This document shows, one piece after another, positions 50,201-60,965 of a stretch of 64,000 nt of DNA; position 1 is the stretch's first letter, and every line of letters starts with the position of its first letter. The translations under genes and the position numbers were made by a program. The notes under the pieces are model-generated. The model had not been told where the DNA came from. It saw nothing but the letters and a program-made list of their open reading frames with translations, and did not search any database. Source of the DNA: Ehretia macrophylla (taxonomy: Eukaryota > Streptophyta > Magnoliopsida > Boraginales > Ehretiaceae); the NCBI GenBank assembly GCA_037974665.1, contig CM075766.1, forward strand, positions 48,930,069 to 48,994,068, given 5' to 3'.

Positions 50201-51798
50201 TCGCCTTTTTTTTTCAATCAAAGTAGGTCGCGACTCTTGTATTTTAGTCAGTCGGGGACAGCTACCACTTCGTAGACAGCTTCGCTTCCTCGTCGCTTCT
50301 TTCTGGCGACTCCCTTCTACTTTGCTTGTTTTTCTCACGCTTGCTTGCGAGAAGGCTTAGAGTCCTTTTGGCTAGGTCCAAAAGCTTCCCAAAAGATTTG
50401 ATTCAACAGAATCCCGCATATTTAGCACAGCTGATGTGCGACTACGGCTAGACGATTATATCATGCCATAAAACACTTTTATATGTATAGAGAGATCCCC
50501 TAGATATATAGATAGAATAGATGTTTATGGATAGACATACATTCCTTTGATTCTTAGTTTTTTCGCTGAAAAAGCTCGTTGATCCAAATGAATCATTCTT
50601 CTGGTCTCTTTTCGCTCCCCACCCCGAAACTGATCCACGTCACAATGCAAATTCGCTTCACGCGTAGGAAGGCAATGAAGTTTAGTTCTTGAGTCCGCAG
50701 CGGAGTGGAGCAGCCGCGACACTAAGTTCCTTAACTTAGCTGGATCTCGCTGGTGCCACCTAAATGGTAGGTAAGCAGCGGATGTGTGACGTTTGGAGTT
50801 GTCGTTCATGCACATGTCCCCAATAGAAGAATGAGTGATCAGTTCCCCTGCAAATCATGGCCTTACCACTCGGTCCCCGATGGCCTATAGAGGATTCAGT
50901 ATCGCAGCTAATATTTGTTTGGGCTGCGCATTCCCGCTGGACTAGACACATGTTAGCTGTAGAAAATATGGTTCCGAAAATTACTTCGGTTCGCTAGTTC
51001 AAGCTCAACTCCTTGTTTTACGTTAGTGGACCTACAGGTTGGGCCGGGGCTTTCTGCTCTTTCTTTCTGTGTGGGACGATACCGGGGAGAGAAGGGAATG
51101 TGTTGAGGCGGTGAACAAGACAACTACATTTTGGCTTTTCCCTCCATGAGATGAGCCTAGTGCATTGCACCGATGGGATGGATAAGAGAACTGAGCTGGC
51201 CTAAAAAGTGCTTGGGCACTCTACGTATGATGTAGACTCCATCAGATACATATCGATTTCTTCCTGATGGATCAAGAATAAATAGTTGTCTCATCAATAG
51301 ATAGAAATAGGAGATTTCCCCTTATTCTTGATAGATTCCCCCTCTATCTTTTTTGATCTATCAGAACAGATCAGACTATCTATCAATCGATTTGAAAATA
51401 ACACGTTCATATTGCTTTTCGTTCATTTCCGCCACGAAAACATAGCCGCCAAAATAAGAAGCAGGCGAAGCAGCTATAAGTACTCACTTCACGCTCTTGA
51501 ATTCTTATTCACGAATGAATTGGGAAATCCAATAGAAAGATTCAATTCTAACTTCGTATAACCGGTGCTGCTCTTGCTTGCGCATAGGGCCATCATCCAC
51601 TCCCGTCCCGTGGCGCTAAGGGGCCTTTGTTTTTGGAGCAGACGACAGTGTTTTGTTGACACCTCGAATCAAGCTTTTATTACGACATGCTATGTTTTCT
51701 CCCCCATTGCTAGTAGTGTGATGGATCGCATGCCCGACATACTTGTTTTGGCCTTGTGTGTCCACAACTCAAAATAGGTGACCTAACAGCCACCGCCC
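47256..51798. other. Mitochondrial-like spacer grading into nad4 intron 2
   Basis: The part next to nad4 exon 2 should be the 5' part of group II intron 2, on the minus strand. The start of intron 2 is set at 51798 by the normal exon 2 length. How far intron 2 extends cannot be fixed by eye. nad4 exons 3 and 4 were looked for on the minus strand and not seen. Small frames (47727-47921 and 47807-48064 plus; 50525-50815 minus) match no family I know. Confidence 0.45.
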
Positions 51799-52313
51799 GA
51801 CTAAATATACCAATAGTCACCAGATTCATATGAGCTACTGAGGAGTAAGCAATGATCTTCTTAAGATCAATCTGTCTTAAAGTGGTTGAGGAAGTATATA
51901 TTATAGCAATCGCGCTTAAAGTATAAATGAAAGGAATAGAATAAAGTGTCGTTTCGGGAAACATGGGTATTGAAAATCTTAAAAACTCGTAGGATCCCAA
52001 TTTTAAAGGAATTCTTGCCAAGATGACAGATCCTGCCGTAGGTGCCTCTACATGAGCTTCAGGTAACCAAATATGAACTGGTACCATAGGCACTTTGACG
52101 GCGAAAGAGGCGAAAGAAGCAATCCATAGAAAGATTTGGTGCCGCTCACTAATTTCTGTGGTTAATGATATTTGTCAATCGGTTGTTCCTATTTGGAGAA
52201 GAATCAACAGAATAGCTAATAGCATGAAAACAGATCCAAGTAAAGTATAAAGGAAAAACTCATATGAAGCCGTGATCTTTCTTTGTCTCGAACCCCGTAC
52301 CCCTATAATAATG
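51799..52313 (-). pseudogene. nad4: nad4 exon 2 with premature stop
   Basis: NAD4 is a proton-pumping membrane subunit of respiratory complex I. The exon reads from the III-GVRGSRQRKI start to [13 protein letters not shown]. It includes the hallmark [20 protein letters not shown] and [19 protein letters not shown] of the antiporter-like core. The 5' edge follows an intron ending CTAC, and the usual exon length of 515 bp gives the 3' edge. The frame is continuous, but codon 200 is TGA (52175-52177) where the family has leucine (TTDLQ). Other changes such as [11 protein letters not shown] and SERHQ also look like decay. C-to-U editing cannot repair TGA. Confidence 0.9.
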
Positions 52314-52395
52314 GTAGAGTAAGGGGTGGCCCCAAAGCTGAATTGACCGGTGGTGGTTTATCAAAGCTCCAGTAGGTAGCCACTCCATTCTCAGA

Positions 52396-52429
52396 GAACC
52401 GTACGTGAGACTTCTGTCTCATACGGCTT
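52396..52429 (-). other. Group II intron domain V of nad4 intron 1
   Basis: The 34-nt minus-strand hairpin runs from AAGCCGTATGAGACAG to the matching CACGTACGGTTC arm. This is a classic domain V with the catalytic stem and a GAAG loop, and it lies about 80 nt from the 3' splice site as expected. Confidence 0.9.
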
Positions 52430-52776
52430 CGTCTCGAGCTTCCGTCGTCGACCTTGGCATTAGACCACTATCTATGCATGTATTTTCAGCCTGGACTCTC
52501 GAATCTTTTGCTTCTTGGGTGGTGGCGAACAATAGTGCTTGCCTTGTAAGAGATGCCCGCCCGTAGGGCCCAGTCTGCTTGCCACCTGAAAGAACCTCTC
52601 ACTAGCTAGTCGGACTAGTAGGGGCCCTATCTGGAGACATACTGAAAACCATGCCTTTCGAACCGAATGCAAGGCCCGTCTTTCAAATCAAAAGAAAAAT
52701 GGGCTCGTTGGGAAGAAAGATGGAGTGCGGCCTGTAGAGCACACATAAGGCACAGTCGGGTTGCTCACGCAGTGGA

Positions 52777-52811
52777 TCTCTCTCTATCTATAGATAGAGA
52801 GAGAGAGAGAG
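52777..52811. repeat. 28-bp perfect palindrome with GA microsatellite in nad4 intron 1
   Basis: Arms ctctctctatcta/tagatagagagag meet at 52790/52791 with no spacer (52777-52804), followed by more GA repeats. Confidence 0.8.
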
Positions 52812-53407
52812 GTATGAAAGTAATAGCGTTATATTATGGCTGCCCCCCGACTTACGGCCTTTACGCTACTACTACTACGATGTGAGCGGTTCAAATAGGT
52901 CTTTCCCAATCATCCTGGCCAGAACTTGTACGCAGCACTTATACGGGCATAAAGGTTTGGAACTCTTTTCTTATCTGAATCTTAAGGACAGGACCCTACC
53001 CTGTTCTCGAACCCTCTGCCGAGCTCTACCCTGCCTGCATTTCCTTTTGAAGGGCCAAAAAAATGTCTCCACTTGCTGCCAACAGTCTTTCTTCGGAATT
53101 TGATTGAACGGGTCGATTCTCCCCTCCCATTTGTTTTAGCAACTTATCCTAAGGTCTTCTCGCCAAGAGCTCCTTGGCGACGATAGAGGAAGCAACCCGC
53201 CTGTTGTGAAGGGGCGGCTTTTTTCTTTCACAATAAGACCTTGACGATTATCCCTACCCTCGGTAGCTTATGAGTTTACGTCCATCCTTAGTCGGGTACA
53301 GTTTCCTTTCGATTTCTCCCCTGTAGCCATTACCCGAATTCGCGCAAGTGTGTCCATACCTCCTAAACTGACTTGACGAGGAATCCATTCTCGCGAACAA
53401 ATACAAC

Positions 53408-56261
53408 TGTAACACCCCGATCCCTCATGAGACCGGGAGTTCTAACAATCGATCTAATCACAACCCAAATCCAAACCCGGGCATAATTTTCAGGGAAAAC
53501 GGACGGAGTCTCCCCAGTTTCTAGGTGAAATGTAAAACCTGCGATAGCATATAAGTGGACCAATACCATGTCCAAACATTCAACCACCTCAAGGCCATCC
53601 GAGCCTTGTTCTCAACAAGAAACCACAAGCAAATATACATACATTTTCAAGTACTAGACTATTCTAACTCTTCCTTTAAACAATACAACATGCTTTGAAG
53701 TTAAGCTATGCCAACTGATTTCATAAACTAGCTTATCAATTCACCTCAACTACTTAGCTAGATTTAGATTATATTTCTTTTAGCAATAAATACATACAAC
53801 ATATGGAAGCATATATCTTTACAACTTCGACACTCAAGCCGCATAGGCACGCAAGACAACTCTTCAGGCACGAACTTTCACGAAATCACGAACTTCCATC
53901 TAACATGACATTTCCTGAAATGTGGTGGTAAGGAGTGAGTATACACAATACGTATACTCAGTGAGGGCGAGACATATATCGAGTTGGAGAGAAAGAAAGT
54001 CGTGCAATGCAAATAGACACAGCTAAGCAATAAAGTCAATAAGAATGCATTCAATACAAACGAAAATATATTAAACATTCAAGAAAGTATTAACACAACC
54101 ATTCGAAGCTATACCACACTTTGAAGGCTATGGTTCACTCTTATGAGCAATATACCATTTCACGAGCGATACATCAATCTCGAGCTTGATGTTGACAACG
54201 ATGACAATAAGCGCGCAACCACCTTATAACACCAATTTGGAATACCCCGGAAGTAACCATCAATTCTACGACCCAAATCTCCCTGGGAGGCAACCCAAGC
54301 GAGAAAAGGGAATAGGACATGGAGTTAGAGCAACCAACACCGGCAACCCGAGGCTACCCGGAGAGGCCCATCACTCACGCCCTGACACTATGCAATGTAA
54401 GACTCGATATAAGGCGATAAACGAGCGATAGCACAACAATACAGAATAGAGGAGATAAACGAGATATCAAGCATTATTCAACAATTGTTAAACATTTCAA
54501 TCAATAATCAACTCTAACAAGCCTAATAAGCATTAACAAGCATTTACAATCAAATAAGTAACAAGAACAACACCAGCTAACATTATCAAGCAATAACAAG
54601 TATTCTATAGGCATTATAAGCATTCTATAAGCAACATAAGCATTCTATAAGCAATATAAGCAAGTAACGGCAATTCAAACACGAAAATAACAAATATCAC
54701 TATTCAATCTCTAACTTCTAAAGGCAATTACGAACAAACGAGCTACGGGATTAGGAAACCGATTTCACTACATTCACTCAGGCACTACAAGGAACGTTTC
54801 TATGTCACTAAATTTCACTTTCTCACCCGAGGCCCGAAAGTCCACCTACTGCGTTTAAACTACAACTATGCTAACCGGTCACTCGATCAACGCCACAACA
54901 GCGTCAAAAGTGCTTCTATGGCCTCAATTGTAAAACCCCCAACTCAATTCAAGCACGGTCAACTTTTGGTCAAACAGCCCCTTTATGTTTCTTTGTCTAA
55001 TTTCCAATTTTAACAAAGGCCGATCCGTTTTTATTTCACATTTTAGCTTTCTATCATTAATGACACCTATCCAAATCAATCAATCGCAATTCGGATCGAA
55101 ATCCAAAATTATAGGGTTTACTATTCATAATTCACTATTTATTATTTTTTCCCAATTTCAAATACGCAGTTTCAACTGTAAAAATTGCTAAATAACTATC
55201 GAGCAATGCTCTACGAACCTTAAAGAAGCATTTCCAATCAATTTCAGGCATTATAACGATTAAATATCAAATCTAAAAATTTGAATCAAAAATCAAATTT
55301 CATAAAATATGCACAAAAGCATGAAAACCCTCATAGAGATTGAAGACCAAGACCCGCAAGGACCCGAGCCACGACCCCCGAGCAATTCCACACGCAATTG
55401 TAGAAGAAAATGCAAGAAAAAATCCTTTCTTTTCTCCCTATGACCATTCGGCCATGGCAAGGGATATGGTTGGCATTTTGCAAAATATTTTTATTGATTT
55501 TTTCCTTGTTTTATTATTTAAAAGATGACAATGGCATTTTGCTCATTTGTAAAATCAAACTTTAATTAAAAATACTCAAATAAGCTTATTTTGATGCCGT
55601 TAAATCTAATTCAAGTTAAAACAATGCAATTAAATGAAAAACAGCTAAAACTAGTTAAATTAAACTAAAAACATTTTTCACTAAGTCCGAAGAATATTTC
55701 TCTAACTCTTATTTTTGAAATACTGCGATCGAACAGTCAATAATCGATCGCTAATAAGGTGATGAGCAATAATATAAAACTTTAATTCTTTGAAAAGTAG
55801 AATAGTAGAATAGTTTAAAATTCACTCCGGCTCGGAGTTACTTTCCTCATTTATTTGAAAACTGAGTGATTTTAATGCAAGACAACCAAAACCGATTATT
55901 AAAATATTCACAACAATCAAGGTAATCAATATTCATTTAAAATAATTAATTTAACTATTTCTAGAATATTTTCATAATTATGAAGTTAATATTAAGCTAC
56001 AAAGAAATGGTAATATAAACACATAGTCAAAGACAATTAAACACTAACATTTAAGATAACTATTAATTAATCACAAGAGAAGAAATTCAATTACTATAAT
56101 TATTAGAAATAGGTAATAATCTTTTAATTATTCAATATATAACTACTAAATGCTTCCAAGAGAAATATTAAAATAGTGCAAATTGGTTGATTTAACTAAT
56201 TAGACATTTAATTAAATGCAGTCAAATGCTATTAAATGCATGCCGGGTTCGGGTTATCATA
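53408..56261 (-). mobile_element. Element E: solo LTR of the B/C/D family in nad4 intron 1
   Basis: A single 2854-bp LTR, TGTAACACCCCGATCCC to TTATCATA (usual end TTATCACA, one C-to-T change). It is flanked by the direct duplication ACAAC (53403-53407 and 56262-56266). No internal region or second LTR is present, so it arose by LTR-LTR recombination after insertion. Its sequence is a B/C mosaic: the left-centre resembles B (cgagatatcaagcattattc) and the right half C (aacaaatatcactattcaat). Orientation is inferred from the family. Confidence 0.93.
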
Positions 56262-56581
56262 ACAACCCCTACACACACCTAGAAGCACCCCTTCTTGCAT
56301 ATCCATACAAGACCCGAGTAGGTGGGTCGAGGTCCTACGAGGTACCCACTACTCGGAGTACCCTCCCAAAAGGAAAAAGATGTGTTTGTCAGGTTCATTT
56401 CTTCTTAGTTGGGTTGGGCGGGTTCAATCATAAATGCTATGCTTACACACAAAACTACCCTTCTTCCCGAAAGCTTCGCGGGGACTACTTTAGGAAAGAC
56501 CGCCCATAGGGGATTTACTACACAAGGCCCCTGCAGAGGAAAAACTTTATCCCAGCAAATAGAAGATGCTCAGCTCCGCAC

Positions 56582-57042
56582 AACATAGGGATTGACACAC
56601 TTTCGGGAAAAACATAGAATAGTAGAAGATTCAGCATGCAGAAGACAACGATCATTAGAAATTCATGAATTAGAGATGTTGTAATATACTCTTTCCCATT
56701 ACTTCTCATACCAGACCAACCTATTGAAATGCAAATAGGGATCAGAAATATGGTCAATATCACGAAGAATAAAGAGATACCGTCTATACCCAAATAAAAA
56801 TTGATGTTTTCATAAGGAAGCCATCGAAGGCTTTCCACAAATTAAAATTTGGCTGTAGAATGATCGAATTGTATCCGAAGAACAGGGGGATACAAAAAAG
56901 TAATAAGAAAGGCGCATAGACCAATCAATCGTATCAGTCGTATTCTTGAATTTGGAATGAAAGGATGAGTAATGCTTCCTAGCACGGGACATAGAATAGG
57001 ACCACTTAGATCAGAATAGTATTCACAAAAATGTTCTAGCAT
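56582..57042 (-). pseudogene. nad4: nad4 exon 1 with premature stop
   Basis: It runs from the canonical MLEHFCEYYSDLSGPILCP start (57042) to ...ESVSIPM plus two bases at the GTGCG splice junction. The length is exactly 461 bp, as in angiosperm nad4. It encodes the first membrane segments (RLIRLIGLCAFLITFLYPP; ESLRWLPYENINFYLGIDG; ISLFFVILTIFLIPICISIG). Codon 67 is TAA (56842-56844) where the family has glutamine CAA, a C-to-T change in DNA. Further likely C-to-T or G-to-A replacements include IREF to IHEF and MLDLL to MLNLL. Angiosperm editing runs C-to-U, so it would not remove this stop. Probably a dead copy. Confidence 0.92.
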
Positions 57043-58559
57043 AGAGTAGAATCGAACAATGGAAGAGATTAATTGACAACAGTAAAAAGATGGGCGCCTA
57101 ATTCCAATACAATAGGGGTCCATCAGTGCAAGTCAGCTGAACACCGTGATTGATGAGTGGGTAGGTGGATTAGGTGCACCTCACGCCCAGTGGGGAGTAA
57201 TGAGACTAGTCTCTCCCCCTGAATGATGAAGTATTGGGGCCCCCTTCCCGCGTATGCACTTTTTTTTATTTTGATTCTTTCTATTTTTGAATTACCAATG
57301 GAAAATCTTTCAAAAACATCTCTCTGGCAAAATGCAATTCGTCAAGTTCAATCCAAGGTGCACCTTGCCTTTTTTTCAAGTAGCTTAGCTTTCTTACGCC
57401 TATTCAGCTAGTGGGGCATTAGGCATAGCTGAAATTCGTTGAAGGGATTAAAAAGAAAGAAAAGGTTTGAAGATGCTCGACTGATAGGGAGAGGAACAAA
57501 GGGAAGTTTTTTTCTTTCTTTCATTCCAAATAAGAGAACAAAGAAAGCACTCAAAAATGAAAGTTTTATAAAGAAGTGTCACTAAGAACTAGCACTATAC
57601 TTCTTCCCCCATTTCTACTTTTCCTCTCTCCTTTTGTTTGTGCTTCCACTTGGGCTTTTCATTCTTTTTTATATAGACCTGAGGAAAAAATTAACAATTG
57701 AAAGGTGACCCGGCATACGGAAAAAAATCCAGGATGACAGCTTGCAAAAGACGAGTAAAGGACGGGGAGAGGGAGGCTAAGTGAAATAATATACTGGTGC
57801 TATTATATAATCTTATGAATCACGCACGGAACACTTTCTATATCTCCTCCATCTACAAGGTGAACAACTTAGCTTACAATATAGCGTGTTTGCAACCAAA
57901 CTGGCTGGTGCATTGGCCTTACCATAATAAGTTCGAGAGAGTCTTCGATTAGAATGCTCCATATCTCGTGACACGCGGAGCATGGAATTTGATTTTAAAA
58001 AGTCCGTATAACTTCAAAAGATTCATTATTTATAAATAAAGTCAAATGGTGCATTGCCTCTTTGAGTGAAGAAGAGAAGGGCTTTATATAGACATTCTTG
58101 AGCCATGTTCATCGCCCTAGGCTTACTATTATTTTATTTCATTCTATTGATTGGTTCTAGCTCCAAAGAACATATACATGGAGCTATGTCGACTTACGTA
58201 CGTCTCGTTGACGAAACGAACAGGTATACCACGCCACGTATCATCCCCTCTTTCCATAGAGGAAAGATAAAGAAAAAGAAGAGATATAGTGATAAGACCT
58301 TGTTCATTTCTACTTGACGTTATTTTCCTCGATTTTTACATAAGGTATCTTGCGCTAAGGATCTAATCAGAGTCAAACTTTGATTCAAAAAAAACCTTTT
58401 AGCCGGAGTACAAGTCTACTTTTTGATCTTTAGTAAAGGCCGATTAAGCCAAAAAATCTTTTTTTTGAATCAAAGTCCCAATGTCCTCGTTGAGAGTCGC
58501 TCTGCGGGATGTCCAGTAGTCTCTGACTTGGTCTTCGAATCGTAAGTCTCAGCCAGTTC
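57043..58559. other. nad4 upstream flank and spacer
   Basis: The nad4 5' flank continues for a few hundred bases. No further known gene is seen. Small frames occur at 57223-57411 and 58105-58317 on the plus strand. Confidence 0.5.
58105..58317 (+). CDS. Unrecognised 70-codon frame with one hydrophobic segment
   Basis: It begins with a hydrophobic stretch (MFIALGLLLFYFILLIGSS), which would be one membrane span or signal anchor, followed by a basic, Lys/Arg-rich tail. I recognise no family and see no partner gene. Short frames like this are common by chance in mitochondrial spacer. Confidence 0.15.
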   Translation: MFIALGLLLFYFILLIGSSSKEHIHGAMSTYVRLVDETNRYTTPRIIPSFHRGKIKKKKRYSDKTLFIST

Positions 58560-59145
58560 CCGGCTTGCCTCACTCTCAGGTTGGCCGTTCTACTTGACTA
58601 AGTAGTAGTCCACTCGTGTAGTGGGTGTATGGGCTAGCCCATGGTACGGTCAGCTATGATATACTCAACTTCTTCTTTAGTAGGTTCATCTACAAGATCT
58701 GGTGGTACCCTCGTGGGCACGTTCCTTTCTGGGTCGGTCTAGTCTAATCGAAGTCAAATGACTCAAATGGAATAAGGGTAAGTTTTCACCGAGCTGGTCA
58801 CTTGAGTTTATAGGCTGCCTCTCCTATCCGCTTTTCTACAAGGTCTACTTTTAGACCGGGCCAAGTTTGACGGTTGTTTAAGTAGGTTTGGGCTAGGTCG
58901 TTGCGCTCCTACTACCTCTTGGCAAAGTAGGCTGATGGACAAGCCCCCTCATCTCGCAATGGTGTGGGGAATTAAAGGCTGTTGCCCCGTGGCCAACTCA
59001 AAAGGGCTGAAGTTCAACGCAGAGCTTTTTGGTTGTTAAGTTATAGCAGCACTGAGCAACATCCAAGAGCTCCAGTCCTTCTGGTTTGCACTAAAGTGGC
59101 TTAAGTAGCCCTCAAGGAGTCCATTTATTCTCTCCGTCTGAGCTT
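58560..59145 (-). pseudogene. Decayed Ty3/gypsy integrase tail and chromodomain fragment
   Basis: Minus-strand translation gives QTERINGLLEGYLSHF (end of the integrase core, about 59110-59140), then SPFELATGQQPLIPHT, then DPERNV, EVEYIIADRT and YLVK-NGQPESEAS (chromodomain). The C-terminal integrase part is heavily deleted. Many stops and frame changes are present. It is unlike element A in detail, so it is a separate, older fragment. Similar gypsy remnants are known in plant mitochondrial genomes. Confidence 0.8.
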
Positions 59146-60136
59146 TCAAAGATATACCAACCACAGGTATCTAACCATTAGATACCGACAGTCGTCTTCT
59201 AACATTACCGACATTTCGAGTTTTCATAAATTTCACATAAGATAAAAGCTCTTTTCATCATCAGAAACAACCTGATTTCGCATTGCATTACCATAAAAAA
59301 AAGCAAAAATCATTAAAAAAAAAGAGATTGCTCTTGTGACTCGGAATGAACCTTTATCGGTGAAGGAGTGGAGGAAAAAGAATAGCGATGGATTCCTATA
59401 GAGCATCCAGGAACAAACAGATTCAATCGGACGACGAATTCTTACATGGTCCAATGAAAGCAAAGGTCCGCTTCCACGATTTCATCTATATTGAATCGCT
59501 TAATATCAGAATAGCTTATATAGTCATGATTCAATTCAGGTCCACTGACTTTTGATTGAATTCTCATTTTTCGGATCTGATTGGAACAATGGAGAAGTAG
59601 GAAAACTTTGGCGATTCATAATGGGGTATCTATAATATCTATGTCCTAGGACATAAAATATGAATAATGAAACATGAGGAAGAGTATACCCTATAGTGAC
59701 ATAGCAGTTCTCCTAATCGACTACTTATCATCATAATGAACATTCCACTTAAAAATAGAAAAAAAATGACTCGCCAGGCAGCTACCTTTTTTTCCTTATT
59801 TATATCCTCTGCTTAAAAATGAAGATACTAAGGTTCGTCAGAATCTCTTATAAATAAGAGAGACAGGAGTTTCGTGAAAAAAAAAAGCCCTTTTATCGGA
59901 TTTGAAGCGATGACTTAAGCTTCTTTCTTAGGGCGTTTAAAGAGCGTGATTCTTTAGTTAATAAGGGCCCATTTGATTTAATTCATGAATTAGCCCACTA
60001 TAAGTCTACTGCATATTAATTAGATTTATATAATAATATAGTATATCATTCGTGTCTCTGTTACAAGATGGCGAAACTAAATGGTTCGAATGAAGAGAAA
60101 AAATAAGAATTTTTAGGCTGTACACCTAATTTTCCT
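59146..60136. other. AT-rich, plastid-like spacer before trnD
   Basis: Poly-A/T tracts and overall style resemble plastid intergenic DNA. I could not match it to a named plastid gene by eye. The 76-codon minus frame at 59233-59463 is not recognised. trnY, which normally precedes trnD in plastids, is not visible. Confidence 0.35.
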
Positions 60137-60210
60137 GGGATTGTAGTTCACTCGGTCAGAGCATCGCCCTGTCAAGGCGGAAGCTGCGGGTTCGAGCCCC
60201 GTCAGTCCCG
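60137..60210 (+). tRNA. trnD-GUC: Plastid-type tRNA-Asp (GUC), intact cloverleaf
   Basis: 74 nt. The acceptor stem GGGATTG/CAGTCCC, anticodon loop CTGTCAA (GTC) and T arm GCGGGTTCGAGCCCCGT are all intact. It differs from the usual plastid trnD at a few bases in the D arm and anticodon stem (a C-to-T that leaves a G-U pair). Plastid-derived trnD is the working Asp tRNA in many angiosperm mitochondria. Confidence 0.92.
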
Positions 60211-60878
60211 ACGGATTCAATAAATACATCAATTCATCTCTCCATTTTCTATGAAAAGGAGGACATGGAACAAAATTTCATTCCCAACGGGGGATCTTTT
60301 TTTGTTTTTTCCATCCTTCTTCATTTCGCATTTCTCATCAAACAAATAGGGGAATTCTCATTACTTCAACTAGTACCAATTCATGGGAGAGAGACATATG
60401 TGGATTAGTACAAATCATTATTGGCATATTCAGGATTCTAAGAGAGACTGGGTCTAGTTTTTCAACCCTATCCATGTAATGGAATAAAAGTACCTTTTTT
60501 TTTTCGGGAGCACATACACAAATGGAATTCATTTCTTGTACGATAGAAAATGAATTTCACCCTGATAGAATACTTTTCCAGATTAAAAAATGATTTCCTT
60601 TTCTGGCTCCTATTTTACCTAACCTCAATTACTATACTAATTTTGAATTAGAAAAAAAAAATCTATCTCATTCAAATTGCACACTGAGCTTTTGATATAT
60701 GCGTCCCAGTACTAATCCAAGGAAGGAGGATATTCAAAAAAGAAAGATCAAACAAGGCTTAGCAAGGGAATGCAAAATTTTCTATTTTTCCAGTTAGAAT
60801 TGATTGGTCGTACCTATCAAATAATAGAATATGAATGACTCGCTATTCACTCAATTTTTGGGTTATAATCATTATGTA
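60211..60878. other. Plastid-like spacer between trnD and trnS
   Basis: The bases after trnD and before trnS look like plastid flanks. trnD and trnS-GGA are far apart in standard plastid genomes, so a junction of two plastid pieces probably lies inside. I cannot place it exactly. Confidence 0.4.
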
Positions 60879-60965
60879 GGAGAGATGGCCGAGTGGTTTA
60901 AGGCGTAGCATTGGAATTGCTATGTAGGCTTTTGTTTACTGAGGGTTCATATCCCTCTCTTTCCA
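60879..60965 (+). pseudogene. trnS-GGA: Plastid-type tRNA-Ser (GGA) with damaged T loop
   Basis: 87 nt, class II tRNA with a long variable arm. The acceptor GGAGAGA/TCTTTCC, anticodon stem TAGCA/TGCTA, loop TTGGAAT (GGA) and variable arm are readable. The T loop is TTCATAT instead of TTCGAAT, so the invariant A58 that pairs with T54 is lost. Further changes are in the D arm and variable arm. It is probably non-functional. Confidence 0.82.

Larger units (their letters stand above)
52314..56581 (-). other. nad4: nad4 group II intron 1, interrupted by a solo LTR
   Basis: It starts GTGCGGAGC (group II 5' signature) after exon 1 at 56581 and ends ...CTAC at 52314 before exon 2. Removing the solo LTR and one target duplication leaves about 1409 bp, normal for angiosperm nad4 intron 1. 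Domain V is intact. The interior includes a 28-bp palindrome with a GA tract (52777-52811). Confidence 0.88.

Noticed and set aside
50525-50815. 96-codon minus-strand frame near nad4 exon 2
   Set aside because: Probably within nad4 intron 2 or its flank; no recognisable domain, and group II introns of this gene do not normally encode a protein.
56518-56581. Extension of nad4 exon 1 frame (LCGAEHLLFAGIKFFLCRG)
   Set aside because: This is intron sequence after the GTGCG 5' splice signal; the exon ends at 56582.
56842-56844. That the nad4 TAA might be normal and rescued by RNA editing
   Set aside because: Angiosperm mitochondrial editing is C-to-U; removing TAA needs U-to-C, and a second TGA in exon 2 would remain.
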